Part shown: positions 48,520 to 61,068 of the stretch, in pieces
How the letters are laid out: each line of letters starts with the position of its first letter
Position numbering within the stretch: position 1 is the stretch's first letter
Assembly: GCA_013398615.1 (NCBI GenBank)
Contig: VZSR01000028.1
Span: 9,359,885-9,423,884, forward strand
DNA: 64,000 nucleotides
Reading direction: 5' to 3'
Source of the DNA: Brachypodius melanocephalos
Taxonomy: Eukaryota > Chordata > Aves > Passeriformes > Pycnonotidae
The notes under the pieces: generated by a model
Told to the model about the DNA's origin: nothing
Databases searched by the model: none
What the model saw: only the letters and a program-made list of their open reading frames with translations
Position numbers and translations under genes: made by a program

Positions 48520-50478
48520 GTTTGGTTGTTTCAGCATTTTTATTAGACAGTGCTCCACTCGGCAGTTGTACACATGGCCCTGATGCTCCCCTGATCAGTG
48601 GACAAACCGTGGGACATTATGCTCTCGTGCCACCATGACCCAGGCTACACAAATCTTCTTTTACAGAAGTGGTGCCCAGGAGAAACCCAGGCTCAGAGCA
48701 GCGTCCCTGCACTGCCATCACTCCAGCCAAGCTGGGAGGTAACTTCACGTACTGTTTGATTAGGCAATTCCTCTCTGCTTCCCAGTCACCTCCCTATGCT
48801 GCTTAGGTCCTGTGAATGATAGGGGATGCCTGCTGCTGCGTCCACATGAGCCTGAGGCTTCTGACAGAGATGCCCACCCTCAAGGACATGAGCTTTTCTG
48901 TAATTCAGGCTGTCTTTTGATGGACTTTCAGAAACCTATGAGGGCAGCAGGAGTGTGGGCTTTGAGAAACAAGACAGCCTTCCAGGGCTGGTTTCTACTC
49001 CTTGCCTATCCAGGCATTCTTGAGGGGCTCCCTGTGCCTCTGGGGCTCAGCTGCCCTGTTCAGGCACATGTGAGTGTAACTGTGCCAGCTTTGGTGGTCC
49101 TGCCTTGCCACTGCTGCTCCAAGAGAGTGCCTGTGCAGCCCAGCTATTCCTCCCCTGCCCTTATGGGACTTGAGGCACACAACAGCTCAGGCCTTCAAAG
49201 ATCAAAACCCATGGCCACATAGGTGCAGGCTGAGGAGCTACTCCCAAACAGCACAAAGCTGTGTGGCTACATCTGTAAACTTCCCTGAGCTCAGTGTTTA
49301 GCTCATGCTTAGTGCTAAGAAAGTGGTTTACAGAGTCAGATCCCAAATTTCTGCAAACTGGTGCAGCATCAGCTAAGGACGGAAAAGCAGATTTACTCCC
49401 TTTAAGTACCTGATCTGCCTGACACATCAAAGCCAGTTAACCTAGTGCAGATTTTCCAGTTGGGTGGATGAGTGGTTGCAAATCAAACTACAACAAGCAG
49501 TAGCAAGGCATACAAGTGACTCAAATTATTCAGGTTTGGGAAAGCTTATAAAAGAAAACATGTAATTAAATCTATACAGCTAAAAGGTTAAACACTGTCA
49601 GAACTCACTGGCATACATTTCTTTTCCCTTGTTGCTGCTGGTGGGCACCTGGCACCACCTAACACACAAATTTAAATAAAGACTGCAAAATAAACTCTCA
49701 AAGCTAACAACAGACCACAAAAGCAAGCATGCTTAGCTCACTTTTGGACTGGAGTTTGCCATGGGATGACCAATGGACTAGCAAGGTTTAATGTAAGATG
49801 GCAGTGGATTACTAGTCTGTCACTGGAACAAATGCACAGAAGAGCTATACATAGCCTTTGCCTTTAGAGCAGATAGGTGCAAACTCAGGACAAGCCTTTG
49901 GCATGTCAGTTCCAGCTCTGCCAGTTGCAATAAAATATTAAAAATATATACAAGACCCCACAGTCCATCACATTTGCTTCATGTGGCACAGCCCAGATAC
50001 TGAACCATCTGCTCTCTGGGTGCTCAGAAAGAAAACCCTTGAAAACAATTGCCAGGGCAATAGCCTCAGTTTTCCATCTGCTGTTCTCCAAAGGCAGCTA
50101 AATTCTTGCAACTGTTTGTTAGCACAAAAAGAAGTTAAATAGCCCAGGTTACATTCAATAGAAAACTTCTTCCCAGGAAATGAGATACAAGAAATAGCAA
50201 AACTCTGTAGCCAACAAAATACTGTACAGTTCTCCCTGCTCCCATCTGCAGCCCTGAGTTTTTAAGGGACAACAGCAAAAATCTGCATTCTGTCTTTCAA
50301 ACTGAACAACGTAATGAGACAACCAGAAATGTTAGAGAACTCAGCATGCTCCCAGGAGGATGGATTTACGTTCAGTTAGGTGCACAACGATGAGTCTGGA
50401 AAAAGGAGAAAGCAGCCTCAAACTGCGTTTCCAAGTGCAGAAGGACACAGGCAGCAAATTGCCAAGCAGGATTCAGAT
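48520..50478 (-). other. LANCL1: LANCL1 3'UTR with poly(A) signal
   Basis: Minus-strand AATAAA at 48544-48539 (TCTAATAAAAATGC) is the first clear canonical signal after the stop, giving a 3'UTR of about 1.96 kb. Cleavage is placed about 20 bases past it. Long 3'UTRs are known for this gene. There may be earlier, weaker signals. Confidence 0.6.
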
Positions 50479-50555
50479 TTAGAGTTCAAATGCAGGGAAC
50501 TTGGCCTTGGTAGGCACCAGCAGGTCAGCAAGAAAGTAAATTGTTCCAGCCATTC
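50479..50555 (-). CDS. LANCL1: LANCL1 last coding exon with stop
   Basis: Acceptor TCCTCAG, two bases completing GGA (Gly375), then MAGTIYFLADLLVPTKAKFP, AFEL and stop TAA at 50481-50479. The C-terminus FPAFEL matches that of mammalian LANCL1. The exon continues into the 3'UTR. Confidence 0.96.
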
Positions 50556-53500
50556 CTGAGGACAAAAAAAACCACACTGTGCTTTAGAGAAATTCCCTTT
50601 GGGTACTGTTTTTCTCACTTATCCAGGGAGTGAATGAGTTATGAAGACAGAAGAAAAGGTCCTAAATAATTTCTAAGGTCTGAGCCCAGGTTTCCCTAGC
50701 AACTTTGGTATTTCAGTGGGGAAAAGCATTTTGAAGTTAATCAAATGTTGAAAAGCATTTGGCAAAACAGGATGGGTCTTTTCCCTACTCCAGCTCTCTC
50801 CCTTCTGCTTTACTGACCCACAAGTTCAACACCGGGCAGCTTTGTCAAACTCTGGTCCTTGTGACACTGCTGCCCAAGGTCCTCACTGATGGAACTTCTG
50901 TTCTGTTCTGTCCCTTGGCCTGCAGCAGCTTGGGAAGATTTAGGTTACTTGGGGGACTGGCTCCTTCAGCAAATACCCGCTGATGGCAGATTTGGGGGGA
51001 GCTGTTAGCAGGAGGCATAAAGTGCCATAGGAATCAACAAGGCTCACAAAAGCAGCTCCATTTGTTCCTCACCTTTAGAATCAAACTGGAACACTCATGA
51101 AGGATTTCAATCCTTAAAAAAGTACAGAAAAGAGACTGTCTGAGAAGCCAGGCTACAAATAACCAAAAGGAGGCCAGTAGCCATGAAAGAATTCCCCTTG
51201 AGATCTGAATGCAACATCTGTGTGGGAGGCCTAAGAAGACGAGACACTCCAGCTAAGACATCAGCCTGTGCTACAGGGAGACAGCTTCTGGGAAAAGGTA
51301 GAAAAACCCAGTGGGTACAATTTCCTTTCTGTCCTCTACATTGAGTACAGAATTTTGCAAAGACTCCAGTGGAGTGTGTATTTGGTTTTCCTTGGTGCTA
51401 GAACATCTTAGATCCAGGAGCAAAACACAAGGAGATTATCTAGAGAGTGAGATTACCTTCGAAGAGAGAGAATGGCGTGTCTGGAGTCCGGCACCCATGC
51501 TGCCCATAGCTTAAACACCACTCTGCAAACTGAGAAAAGAGATACAAGTGTTGAAATTGGTTAAAGGCAAGACTTGAAAAGAAAATAAAATACTATCCCT
51601 TGTTCTCACATTACTCCTTCAGAGCAAGGCTTCTGAGGGAAATCTCTTCTACACAGGCTCTCAGACAGTGAGTGCACTTTTGAAAGGACTGCTCTGGTAC
51701 AGCTGGTCAGATCTAGCTGAATGTCTGCCCCACTAGAAATTGGGTTTCAAAGGCAAAGGTAGTGATGTAGAAGGCAGAAGTGAATAAGCCCTTCTACTGC
51801 CAAACATACACTTACCTTGCAGGCCCTGTAGAGGTATTTCATGTTCTGAGTGAGGTTGTACAGTGCCAGGAAGGCATAAGCATTGCCAGCCGTGCCATGG
51901 CACAACCCGTAGCCTTTCTTCAGTAACCCGTGCTGCCAGATCACTTCTGCACACTGCAGGGCATCATTCAGGTACTGCTGCTCCCCAAAGACCTGCAGAG
52001 ACAAGAAACAGTTGTCCTTGCTGAGGCAGTGTCCTCCAAACTAAGAGCATCCCCGTGGGATGCAGAGGCTTGGGTGTCCTGCTGAAGTGACTTTGCTGTT
52101 TACTTTCTAAGGAGGATTCTTTTGGTATCATGAGTGGAGATGTAAGACCATTACTTCACACACAGCTAGTTGTCACCATCCATCACCTGCAACAGGGCAG
52201 CCCACACAACTAATAGATATTTTCAGAAATATTTCTTTAAAAGACTAATTTCTGTATCAGTCAGTGGTTCCTGTGGGGTGATTTCACTGTAACAAGCCAT
52301 CCTACTTCCAGGCAAGGGTGGCCTCCCAGCATCTTCTCCAGAGAAAGTTTCACATTTAGGGGTCTCTGCAAGGTTTCTGGTACCTTGTATGCCTGGACAA
52401 GCATGTAGATCACACCTGGTGCTCCGTGGCACCAGTGGACGAGTAGGTCTCTGGTGTCACCGATGCATGGAGGGTAATTCCCAGATGGGAACTTGAGCTG
52501 GCAGACATAGTCCACGCTGGGCTTGACTGTGTTGTGCAGCTTCACTTGGCTCACTCCAAAGCCAGGCTAAGAGAGAGAAAACATTTAAATCAGGGAGAAT
52601 TACCATTCTGTCTGTCCCTAAGACACCCACGGTCTGCCCAAAAGGTGGAAACAAAAGTCAACTCTGGCTACATTCCCTTTTGCTCCTTGTAAATTCAGTA
52701 ATTTCTTTGTTTTGGGCTTTCTTCACAACCTACCCACTCAGTCCCCGGCTGCTCTGCCTTTTGGCAAGGACTTAAAATCCTACCCTTGCATCCCAGAAAC
52801 AAAGACTGTTCCTAGCATATCACCTGGTTCTCTAAGCAAGAGAGCTTGCTGCTGCTTTTCCTGAGGATGAGCAGGAATAGCTTCCGGTACCCAGAGCTGA
52901 AGTAAGGAGGTAACAGTCTAAAATCAGTATTAAGGATGATTCCTAGCACCTAGAGCATCTCAGCTCTCAGCTGCAATTCTGTATCTTCACAGACGTTGCT
53001 GGGTAATTCCAAGAGCTGACTTCACTGCTGACCTCAGACAGAAGCAAGGGAGTGGCTTCAGTGTCCTCTTCCAATGACACTGCCCCACATGAAATCTGTG
53101 CAGTTCTAATTTCCCATGGCAGACTGCAATGAGCACTCTCATCTAAGGATCACATTGTTCCCAGGCTGGTAACTGGAAAATTAAAAATCAATACTTGTGC
53201 TGTAAAACCATTAGAGATAAAAGATGTTCTCTCCGTATTTCACATGCTTTCTTCTTCCAAGGCTTTTTTGTGCATCATGCTTGGCTGATCCAGGCTCCTT
53301 GTACTTCATACAGCACAGAAGCATAAAGCTCATGCAGTATTTTCTGTGGGATTTAAGATTATTTAAAACAGCCACTTGGGAACAAGCTCAGGGCTTTGGT
53401 ACAAATTTAGGCTCACAGCACATTGCTGTCTCCCCTGCTCCTGGGCAATAACCACCTTGCATCCCCCTCCTGCAAAACCTTCTACTTAAAAACCACCAAC

Positions 53501-56500
53501 CATCTCTTCCTCTCTGAGCCACAGAAGAGCTATATTCACAGGACTTCCACTGATCCTGTATATGGGCTTTAACTTTGACAGTCCTGAAGGAAATCTCAAA
53601 TGCTTGAAAACTGGTGGCTTCCTTTTCCACCTGCTCTGAGAGTTGTCTAATAGGAGATTATAGACTATTTCTAGACCAAAATAATTTGCATTAGTCACTG
53701 ATGCTCTTAATGCTTTAAAAATTCAATGCTAATTGTTGCTGTTATTTTTTTAGTGCTTAAGCACTGTAAATATATGCATGAAAGGACTCACACAGGGGAA
53801 TTATCACCCTCATCTTTTTCAGAGCCAGAATGGGGAATACTGACAGAGCTCCAGCGAGTTGTGTGAAATAGTGAGAAAACATCAAAGCAAAGGTGTACTG
53901 CATCTGCCAGCCTCTTGTCTTGCTCTGCCTGCTTCAGGCACTACAGAACTCAGTTCCTTTATCAAAGTCCCACCTCGTTCACATTTAGAAAAAAGTTCTG
54001 CTTTGGATACAAAGGCATTTTCTACTTTCCTAACTATGAGCACAGTTTCTTCCACAATGCTTTTCTCTCAGAGATTCTCACTCTAGTGATCTGACACTGC
54101 TCCAAGTAACCACCTCAGAAAATGCAGGGAGCCAGCAGATACTACAAATGTGAATAATTCAGAAGCAACTAACACGAGGGGGAAACTCAGACCCATCTGA
54201 GCTACAGGTCTCCATTATGTGACACTGCTGGTTAATGCAGCTCACGTTTCTCCACAGATCTCCAAGGTCAGAGATTTAATCTTAGATTTGAAGAAAGCCT
54301 TTACATTTGGAAATGCATGACAAACACATTGGTAAGTCCATCAGACAAGGTATCTTTCCCAGTCTGACATTACCAAGAGCAAATTCAAATGCTGTTCCTT
54401 ATTCAAAGAAATGTGAAACAGCTGCAAAGGGCCCTTCCCCTCACATCTCTTACCTGCATGAGATAGTAGTAAATCCCAGCCAAACCATGGGCTGCTCCCA
54501 CATAGTACTCCTGGTACCACTCATACATCAGTGGGCTCTTTGCTGTGAAGTTCCTCTTTTTGGCTAAGCTCTCTCCTGAGGCTACAACTGCTTCACAGAC
54601 CTGTGAAGGGATGGGAACAAATGTGGGTGAGGGAAATGTTGCTGTCTTGGACACAGCACAGTGAGTATTCTGACACAGAATGAGATTTCAGATGGTGGAA
54701 TGAAATGTCTGCCAGTCCAGTACTGCCTATGGATTTACATGGACAGCGGGGGACATGTGGTGCTTTGTCCCTTTGAAGAAAAGCAGGTATACCATGATGT
54801 GGTTTCCTCCTTATTGCCAGAGTTCTTTACATCTAGCATTGATTTTTACCCACCCCAAGATGAGTTGCATGGGAAGAGACAGACAACAAATCAGTGAAAG
54901 GCACAGTACCTGCTGAATGTGACTTTGAGGGATCTTCTCCTCTCCAAAGTGCTTGTTCACAAATATCAGTGCAGAGAGATAGCCCATGCGCCCATAGAGG
55001 AGCTCATCTGGCACTCGTGGGTCAACCTTGTACAGGTGGAGCAAACTACAATGAAAAATTCACATGGGCCAGGTGAGGGGACACTCAAAGCCATGTAAAC
55101 AAGCACTAAGAAAGACTGGAGCTGAAAGCCCTGGTTCATTCCTTCATGCTGCCTGTGCCCTAGGAGCTGTCAGGCCAGCTGCCTCTCAGCCTTCCAGCTG
55201 CACGAGGTGTGGAATCACCCCTTCCCTTCTGCCTTTTGTTTGGCTGATTGCTTCAGTCTGCTCTGCTCATCTCAATGCACTCGTACTACGTGCTTGGGTT
55301 TTAGAGCACCAGCTTGGAAATCTGGGCTGAAAGAAATGGTGAGCATAAAACTGCTGACTGCTCAGGAAAGGCTGCCCACCATTATCTCCTTGTGATGTTA
55401 TTGGCAAGGCAGACACTTCCAAAAATCACTACGTTCAAATTAATTTGCTATTCTTTTAATCTGGCTGCTTAAGGAATACTAGAAAGTCAAACTAGTGCTA
55501 ATGGTATACGGAAAAACCTCACCCCTAATGCTCAGAAGTCCTGATAGAAAAGCCCCTTCCTCTCCATGCCTGCAAAAAGCCTGGGCTATGCTGTCAGGTG
55601 AGAAAGAGGTGTCTCCATGAGCCAAAAAGCTACATAAGAGGTAGAGCTACACATGTTGTTTAACATCAAGCTGCCGTGGCACATGGAAGAAATATCCTCT
55701 AGGGAGAACTGAGCAGCAGTGAGGACAGCTTAGCAGAGTGGGAGTGCTGTGGCTGTCTGAGGACAGCCTGCCTGGCACCAGGCTTTAGTCCACAAATGCA
55801 GAGTGAGGTCTGCTCCAGTCAAGTATTTTCTTTGTCACCTTTCCACTATGATATTGCAGAGCTGGTGATATTCCTGTAGTGCTAACAGAGACTGACAGCA
55901 CTTCACGCTGGTGCTTTGTAGCCCAATTCACTCTTGATGCAATTTTTCCTCTGTTTTACCTCTCATCACACTTCCAGAAAGCCTGGATGTCCTTTCCTGT
56001 CAGAGCAGCAGGTAGCAGCCTGATTGGATTTAGCTTTATTTTTCTGTTCACCTGTTAAGACAGCAATCTGAAAAGTGCCATCACTTTTAAAATACCAGCA
56101 TAAATGGCTTTAAGGCTGTTCCCTGACTGTTTCCTGCTGTGAAACCAGCCAGGAAAAGCTCTGTGTGTGCTGAGATTCCCTGTCACAGCAGCGCGAAGAA
56201 TGGAAAAGGTGTCTTGGGAGCCTTTGCTCCCTGTGCTCCAGGGAATTTGCAACAATATGCTGCAAAGTAAAGAAGCAACCAAATGCCTCAAGTAGGGAGG
56301 GTGCTGGGCTGTGACTTCTCGTGGCAGGAAGCTTTCCCTTGGCTCTGGACTCCAAGTGCGCAGGGATTTTGAAGGAGAAAGGAGGGAGCAGTGTCTCAAG
56401 GTGGATTGGCTCTTGTACCACTTGACACGTGGACTGCTCCACGGGGGAGGTTTCTTTCTCACAGACTAAACCCAAGAGACACACTTTACACTCAAGGCAT

Positions 56501-59111
56501 GGGTTCTTCTCTCAGCTGCAGGACTGAAAGGAAAGGCCTGCTGCCTCCTCATGGCACCTGTCTCAGACTCCAAGGAAAGCAGATGAAGAGAGTTTCCAAG
56601 GAGGTGTTTGGACAGATAGACTGCCTAGCAGCAGGCTGGCCACAAGAGAAGTTGGTTGGTGATGTTGTTCACCTCTGAGATGTCATGAAATGTCAGGTGA
56701 AATAGAAGGAATGGATGGACGCAGGAACTGTAATACCAGCAGTAGGGATTTTCTCAGTTCTGGATGTGATATTCTCTTTTCATGGAGAAATCTGAAGCAA
56801 CTGGACCTCCTGCTCTTGTTCTTTGTGCATTACTGCTTTACCTCTAACTGCTTTTCAACCAGGATCATCAGGGGAAGAAGCCTACCAGGAGTTTCTGCTG
56901 TTTTCAAAATGTGGTCCTGCCTTCAAAAAGAGATGCCTGGGATGCTGCTGGACTGATTGCATGCAGAATGCATTTCTCAGGTGTGTGGTGTAAAGTGGTC
57001 TCTGAAAGGAAGAGCCACTCCTATTCACATTATCAGCCTATTACCTCAACTGCCAACAACCAGCAGTTTCTGGACAGAAGGAAATCAAGGCAGCTGTAGA
57101 GCAAAATGGGACTTTTGTACACCACTGGCTTTGAAAGCAAAGCTTTGACCTTCTGAATCGGTGGGAGGTCAAAGGAAAAACAGGGCTCCTAGAACATGGC
57201 TCAGATTTTCACAGGCTCTTGGAAAACAGGCTGCCCTGAAACATTAGTCTCTCTAGAGCACAAAAGCACATTTTTTGGTCATGAACTCATTTAGGAAAAA
57301 GCAAGCTTCTGTCTCTTCCACTGCAGGTAAAACCTGGCTGATGGATTCTCTCCACTGGCTCTGTAAAGATGAGGTGCTTTAAAAGACAGAGGACAAAATG
57401 CAGAGAGCCCCTTCTCCACAGCTCTGATAAAAGCGCTCTTTCTATGCACTTGCACTGAACAGCTTAGGAAGTGTTCTGTAACTGAACAGCATACTCAAAA
57501 ACCATTGCAGAGTTTTGATTAAGGGAGCTACTTCTCATAGAAATACTCTATTTTAAAGGAGCACCATCAGGCTAACTGCTCTGGGAATTGGTGGCAGAGT
57601 AAGGACAGTGTAACTGTTCATTTGGGAAAGCCACGTTTTTCTGTTTTCCTCCTTGCAGATGTATGAACAAACCCATTTCCACTGTTCTCACTTCATTATA
57701 CCATTAGATGGCAGTGCAAAATTAACCATGAGAATTCATTCTGCCACCAAACCATAAGCAGAACAAAGGGATATGGGGAGGGGAAATCTCAGCAAGAAAA
57801 CATGAATTAGGAATTGTTTCTACAATCTGGGACTTATGCACTGATCACAACTGACCAGTACTGTTTGACAGATTAATTCCCTTTTTGTTAGCAAATATGT
57901 TAATCATAGTGAGATTTGCCACTTTGTCAAAGCAAAATCTAACCCACAGATTATTCTCAGAATAAAGAAAGAGTTCTGTCCAAAGAATGATTGTATCTAC
58001 ATAAACCAGAAGCTGTTCTTAGTTAAGGGAGTGGGAATTTGGTGTCCAAAGCATACAAACCCCTCTGATTGCCACCTCTGGCTTTTTTTAATTGCTATCA
58101 TGCATCACTTGCCCATGGCTGTTTAAGGGCAGTCAGCGTTCTGAAGCTCAGGGGTTTTGTCTTTCCTTGTGCTGATCACGTATGAATGGAAACTCTCTAC
58201 AGGGCTGTTTCTCACCTTAAAACCCATCTCCCTTAACTGAGAAATGCTTGCAACTACAGCTCCTTAACTATTTTCCTTCCTCTGCCACATGCTGATCTAT
58301 GACTGCTTGTTTGTCCTTTTCTTGTCTTAAGTACCCAACAAAAATACATGTGAAAACAGTCGAGGAAAGGCAGGAAGTAGAAATAAATGAATCATAACCA
58401 GCTGCATTCTGCAGTTGAAAGGGATGCTGTCAATCTTAGGTTTAAGTCAAAGACAACTAATAAAGAGCAAGTGGAAGCAAGTACCAAAATTAAATCTAAT
58501 AATCTTACCACATTTTTCCTTTTCATCAAAATGACTGTAAAGCTAAATTAAAATGTTCTCAAAAAACACCAAAGCCCAGCTTCTGGGTTTTTTTGTTTTG
58601 TTTTTAATTTTGGCACTTTTTTCTTCCTGTGTTTATCAGAATTATTTTTAAGATGGCAATACCAGCTGAACAATATCCTTGCTCCCCAGCCTGCAGGCTG
58701 CCATGCAAACGTGTTTGTCCTTAAACGACCTCTTTTACCAGGGCAGGAAAAGTTTGTGCTGCCTTGCTAAGTTGCTAGATTATTTCTCACACAAGACTGC
58801 AACAAAATGTATTCACATTTGTCAAGAGAGTGCCTCATACAAGCCCAGACCAGCTCTGTGAGCAAGAGGAAGGTCAGGTCAAAGCCATAACCAAGCATTT
58901 TACCGGATGATGCAGTCTTCTGCCTGCTTCTGGTTCTGCAGCTTGTGGTAGATGACAGCAGCCACTGCCAGGGGCCCAGCATCACCACACAGGAAGGTGA
59001 TGGATCGCCTGGTCATGCACTTCAGGCTCTTCTTCACATACTCATGGGCCACCTGGAGGTAGGCTGGGTCTCCATACACATCATACAGGTGCAAATACAG
59101 CAAAGCGATGC
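50479..59111 (-). CDS. LANCL1: LanC-like protein 1 (glutathione-binding), 5' part missing from the window
   Basis: Eukaryotic homologue of the bacterial lanthionine cyclase LanC. The known protein is a cytosolic/peripheral membrane protein that binds glutathione and has been reported to act in cysteine-glutathione chemistry. Seven exons join in phase to give residues 68-399 by human numbering, from IALLYLHLYDVYGDPAYLQV to LVPTKAKFPAFEL. The zinc ligands of the LanC fold are intact: Cys276 in HWCHGAPG and Cys322-His323 in GLCHGTAGNAYAF. The repeated GxxG-type helices of the alpha/alpha toroid (GDAGPLAVAAV, GAAHGLAGIYYYL) are also clear. Length from residue 68 equals the human protein (332 residues). 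The exons encoding about the first 67 residues are to the right of the window. Tail to head with MYL1 on the same strand, as in mammals. Confidence 0.96.
51457..51529 (-). CDS. LANCL1: LANCL1 coding exon, residues 351-374
   Basis: 73 bases between acceptor TCTTTTCTCAG and donor GTAATC. Encodes FAEWCLSYGQHGCRTPDTPF, SLFE plus one base of a Gly codon. Confidence 0.95.
51816..51992 (-). CDS. LANCL1: LANCL1 coding exon, residues 292-350 (zinc Cys322, His323)
   Basis: 177 bases, phase 0, acceptor TTGTCTCTGCAG, donor GTAAGTG. Encodes VFGEQQYLNDALQCAEVIWQ, HGLLKKGYGLCHGTAGNAYA, FLALYNLTQNMKYLYRACK. The CH pair in GLCHGTAG provides the remaining zinc ligands. Confidence 0.97.
52384..52566 (-). CDS. 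LANCL1: LANCL1 coding exon, residues 231-291 (zinc Cys276)
   Basis: 183 bases, phase 0, acceptor CTCTCTCTTAG, donor GTACCAG. Encodes PGFGVSQVKLHNTVKPSVDY, VCQLKFPSGNYPPCIGDTRD, LLVHWCHGAPGVIYMLVQAY, K. Contains the first zinc ligand in HWCHG and the KFPSGNYPP stretch. Confidence 0.97.
52567..54453. other. LANCL1: LANCL1 intron, nothing further recognised
   Basis: 1.9-kb intron between the residue 230 and 231 codons. No repeats of note. Confidence 0.6.
54454..54600 (-). CDS. LANCL1: LANCL1 coding exon, residues 182-230
   Basis: 147 bases, phase 0 at both ends, between acceptor CCCTTCACAG and donor GTAAGAG. Encodes VCEAVVASGESLAKKRNFTA, KSPLMYEWYQEYYVGAAHGL, AGIYYYLMQ, including a toroid Gly-rich helix start (GAAHGLAG). 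Confidence 0.97.
54910..55045 (-). CDS. LANCL1: LANCL1 coding exon, residues 137-181
   Basis: 136 bases between acceptor TTTTTCATTGTAG and donor GTACTG. Its first T completes CGT (Arg136). Encodes LLHLYKVDPRVPDELLYGRM, GYLSALIFVNKHFGEEKIPQ, SHIQQ. Ends in phase 0. Confidence 0.96.
55046..58903. other. LANCL1: LANCL1 intron, nothing further recognised
   Basis: 3.9-kb intron splitting the Arg136 codon. The open frames inside it (for example 56055-56462) have no recognisable domain. Confidence 0.6.
58904..59111 (-). CDS. LANCL1: LANCL1 coding exon, residues 68-135
   Basis: 208 bases between acceptor CCTTCTGCAG and donor GTAAAATG. Encodes IALLYLHLYDVYGDPAYLQV, then AHEYVKKSLKCMTRRSITFL, CGDAGPLAVAAVIYHKLQNQ, KQAEDCII, with split codons at both ends. 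The two bases at the start complete a Gly with the preceding exon, which is off the window. Confidence 0.96.
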
Positions 59112-61068
59112 CTGCAGAAGGAACGCAAAGGTTACATCCACTACAAATGTTTGCTCTGTTACTTCAATGAACCTGAAAGTCTGGCCTGGCCCTCATCTAG
59201 GGCATCAGCCTTACAGACAGGCTTCTCAGGAACATAGCCCACAGCTTCCCTTCCTGCTTTGCCTTCTCCTTGTAACTGGATGCTGTTTGTGAGTGGATGG
59301 CAGGTCAAGACAACAGCAGGGTCTGACCCAGGAAAGCCTGGAGAACAGCACAGAATTGCATAAAATTTTATATACAATTACATACAATTTTAGTAGCAAG
59401 GAGCAAAAGAGAAACCCACCTAAATCCACACACTGTACCTCTGACTTTTGCTCAACAGGGAAGGGGAAAAAATCCTATTTGGCCAGATGATACTTGTGAC
59501 AGAGCAGAACTGAGTTGACACCCTCCCTATTATCCCCCATGCTTAGGGGGTAAGGGGTTGGGCCACTTAGCTTGGATTGGATTTAAAAAAAAGTAACACA
59601 CCATCAGCACTGAGAAACAGCACCCTTAAGATATCCAGGCATCCTCCTTGACTCTTTTCTTAAAAATTTCCTTCTATTACTCTTTTTAAATTACTTTCCA
59701 CTGGGAAGCACTGGCAAGGTTGTTACAGTTCCTGTGGAGATCATGTCCTACTGCTGAGCAAGTCTCAAGCCCTACAGCAAGGACTGGAGCATCCCAGGAA
59801 AAAAGGGACTGCCCAATTCTCCTCTGCAGCACATCAGTCATGAGATCAGCCCTTGTCTGAAACACAAACAGCTGCCTGGAATACTAGAAAAGGCTGCATG
59901 GTGCTCACTAGAGGTTTCCAATGGACTGGCCAGCTATAAAAACAATTCTGAGCAGTCACATCAATTGCTGTCCTTTGTGTCTCTGTGCCCTGTCTTCACT
60001 CAGCTCTTGAAGATTTTAGTAGCTACATTTACCTACTAAATGAGGAGTTCTCAATAAGTCTGTGGCTGAGAGGTTTGTCACACTTGAACCATCGTTCTGA
60101 TCTGGGAGCCATTCTCAAATCTGCACTTAAGAAAGCTACTGGCCTACATCACTTTGAGAAGAGCTTATTTCTCCCCTTAACAATAACCATTTCTAAGAAG
60201 ACTCGGGTCTTGCATTAAGCCTAAATTAATAGAGCCAATCTCTGCAGATTTTGATGTGTTAAGGTCAAGAGGGCAAGTGTGCTGCGAAATTACAGTCCAA
60301 GGTACTGAGGACAATTTCAAACTTGGATAATTTTCTCATTTTGCATGGGTAATCTCCAAAGCTTCATGTTACAGACAATTCAATTCCACATGTACATTAT
60401 GTATAAAATTTCCATTTCCTGCTGAAGCTAATAACCTTGTCCTCTCTCTAAGCAATTCAGTGCTAGCAGCTCTAGAGAGAGCTCAGCTGTACAGTGCTAT
60501 CACTCAAGTCTGTAAGGATTTGGATATGAAGCCCTTCTTTAAAGGGGAACCCTCCTTTCTGGCTAGAAAATGTCAAGAGACTCTCCTTGATTTATTTAGT
60601 ACCTACCACATCTTCTAGACTTATTAGCCTGATAGCTGTCCGAGCACAGCTTGCACTCTTGACTTATCTGCTTTAATATACAACTTTTAGCTTTGTAAGT
60701 AGTTTCTATTCCTACTGCCATCGTACCACCCTAATTATGCACATAAATACCCTGCCAAGACCAGTGCAAGGACTGAATTCTTAGAAAGTAAATCTCAGCA
60801 TTGTTTTCCTCTGATTTCTTTGCCTCTCCTCTTTTAAAACATTTCTCACCACCATTCCTCCCAGGCCCAAGCATCTTTGGAAAGACTCCAAAAAAACACT
60901 GACCTGTACTAAAGGATGAAGTTGCTTTCCTAAAACATTCCCGTTTTCTTTTTATTTAAAACCAAAAGGTCTTATAAACTGCATCTGAAGACAGTTTTTC
61001 TAATTTATTCCTGCTGTCATTTGATACTGGCAATACACTAGGTACCCACAAAAGTTGTTCCCCTCTTC
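59112..61068. other. LANCL1: LANCL1 intron, nothing further recognised
   Basis: Sequence upstream of the first visible LANCL1 exon. No earlier coding exon (an ATG exon or one ending before the Gly67 codon) could be found. One small perfect inverted repeat, CCCCC-atgctta-GGGGG, lies at 59534-59550. Confidence 0.5.
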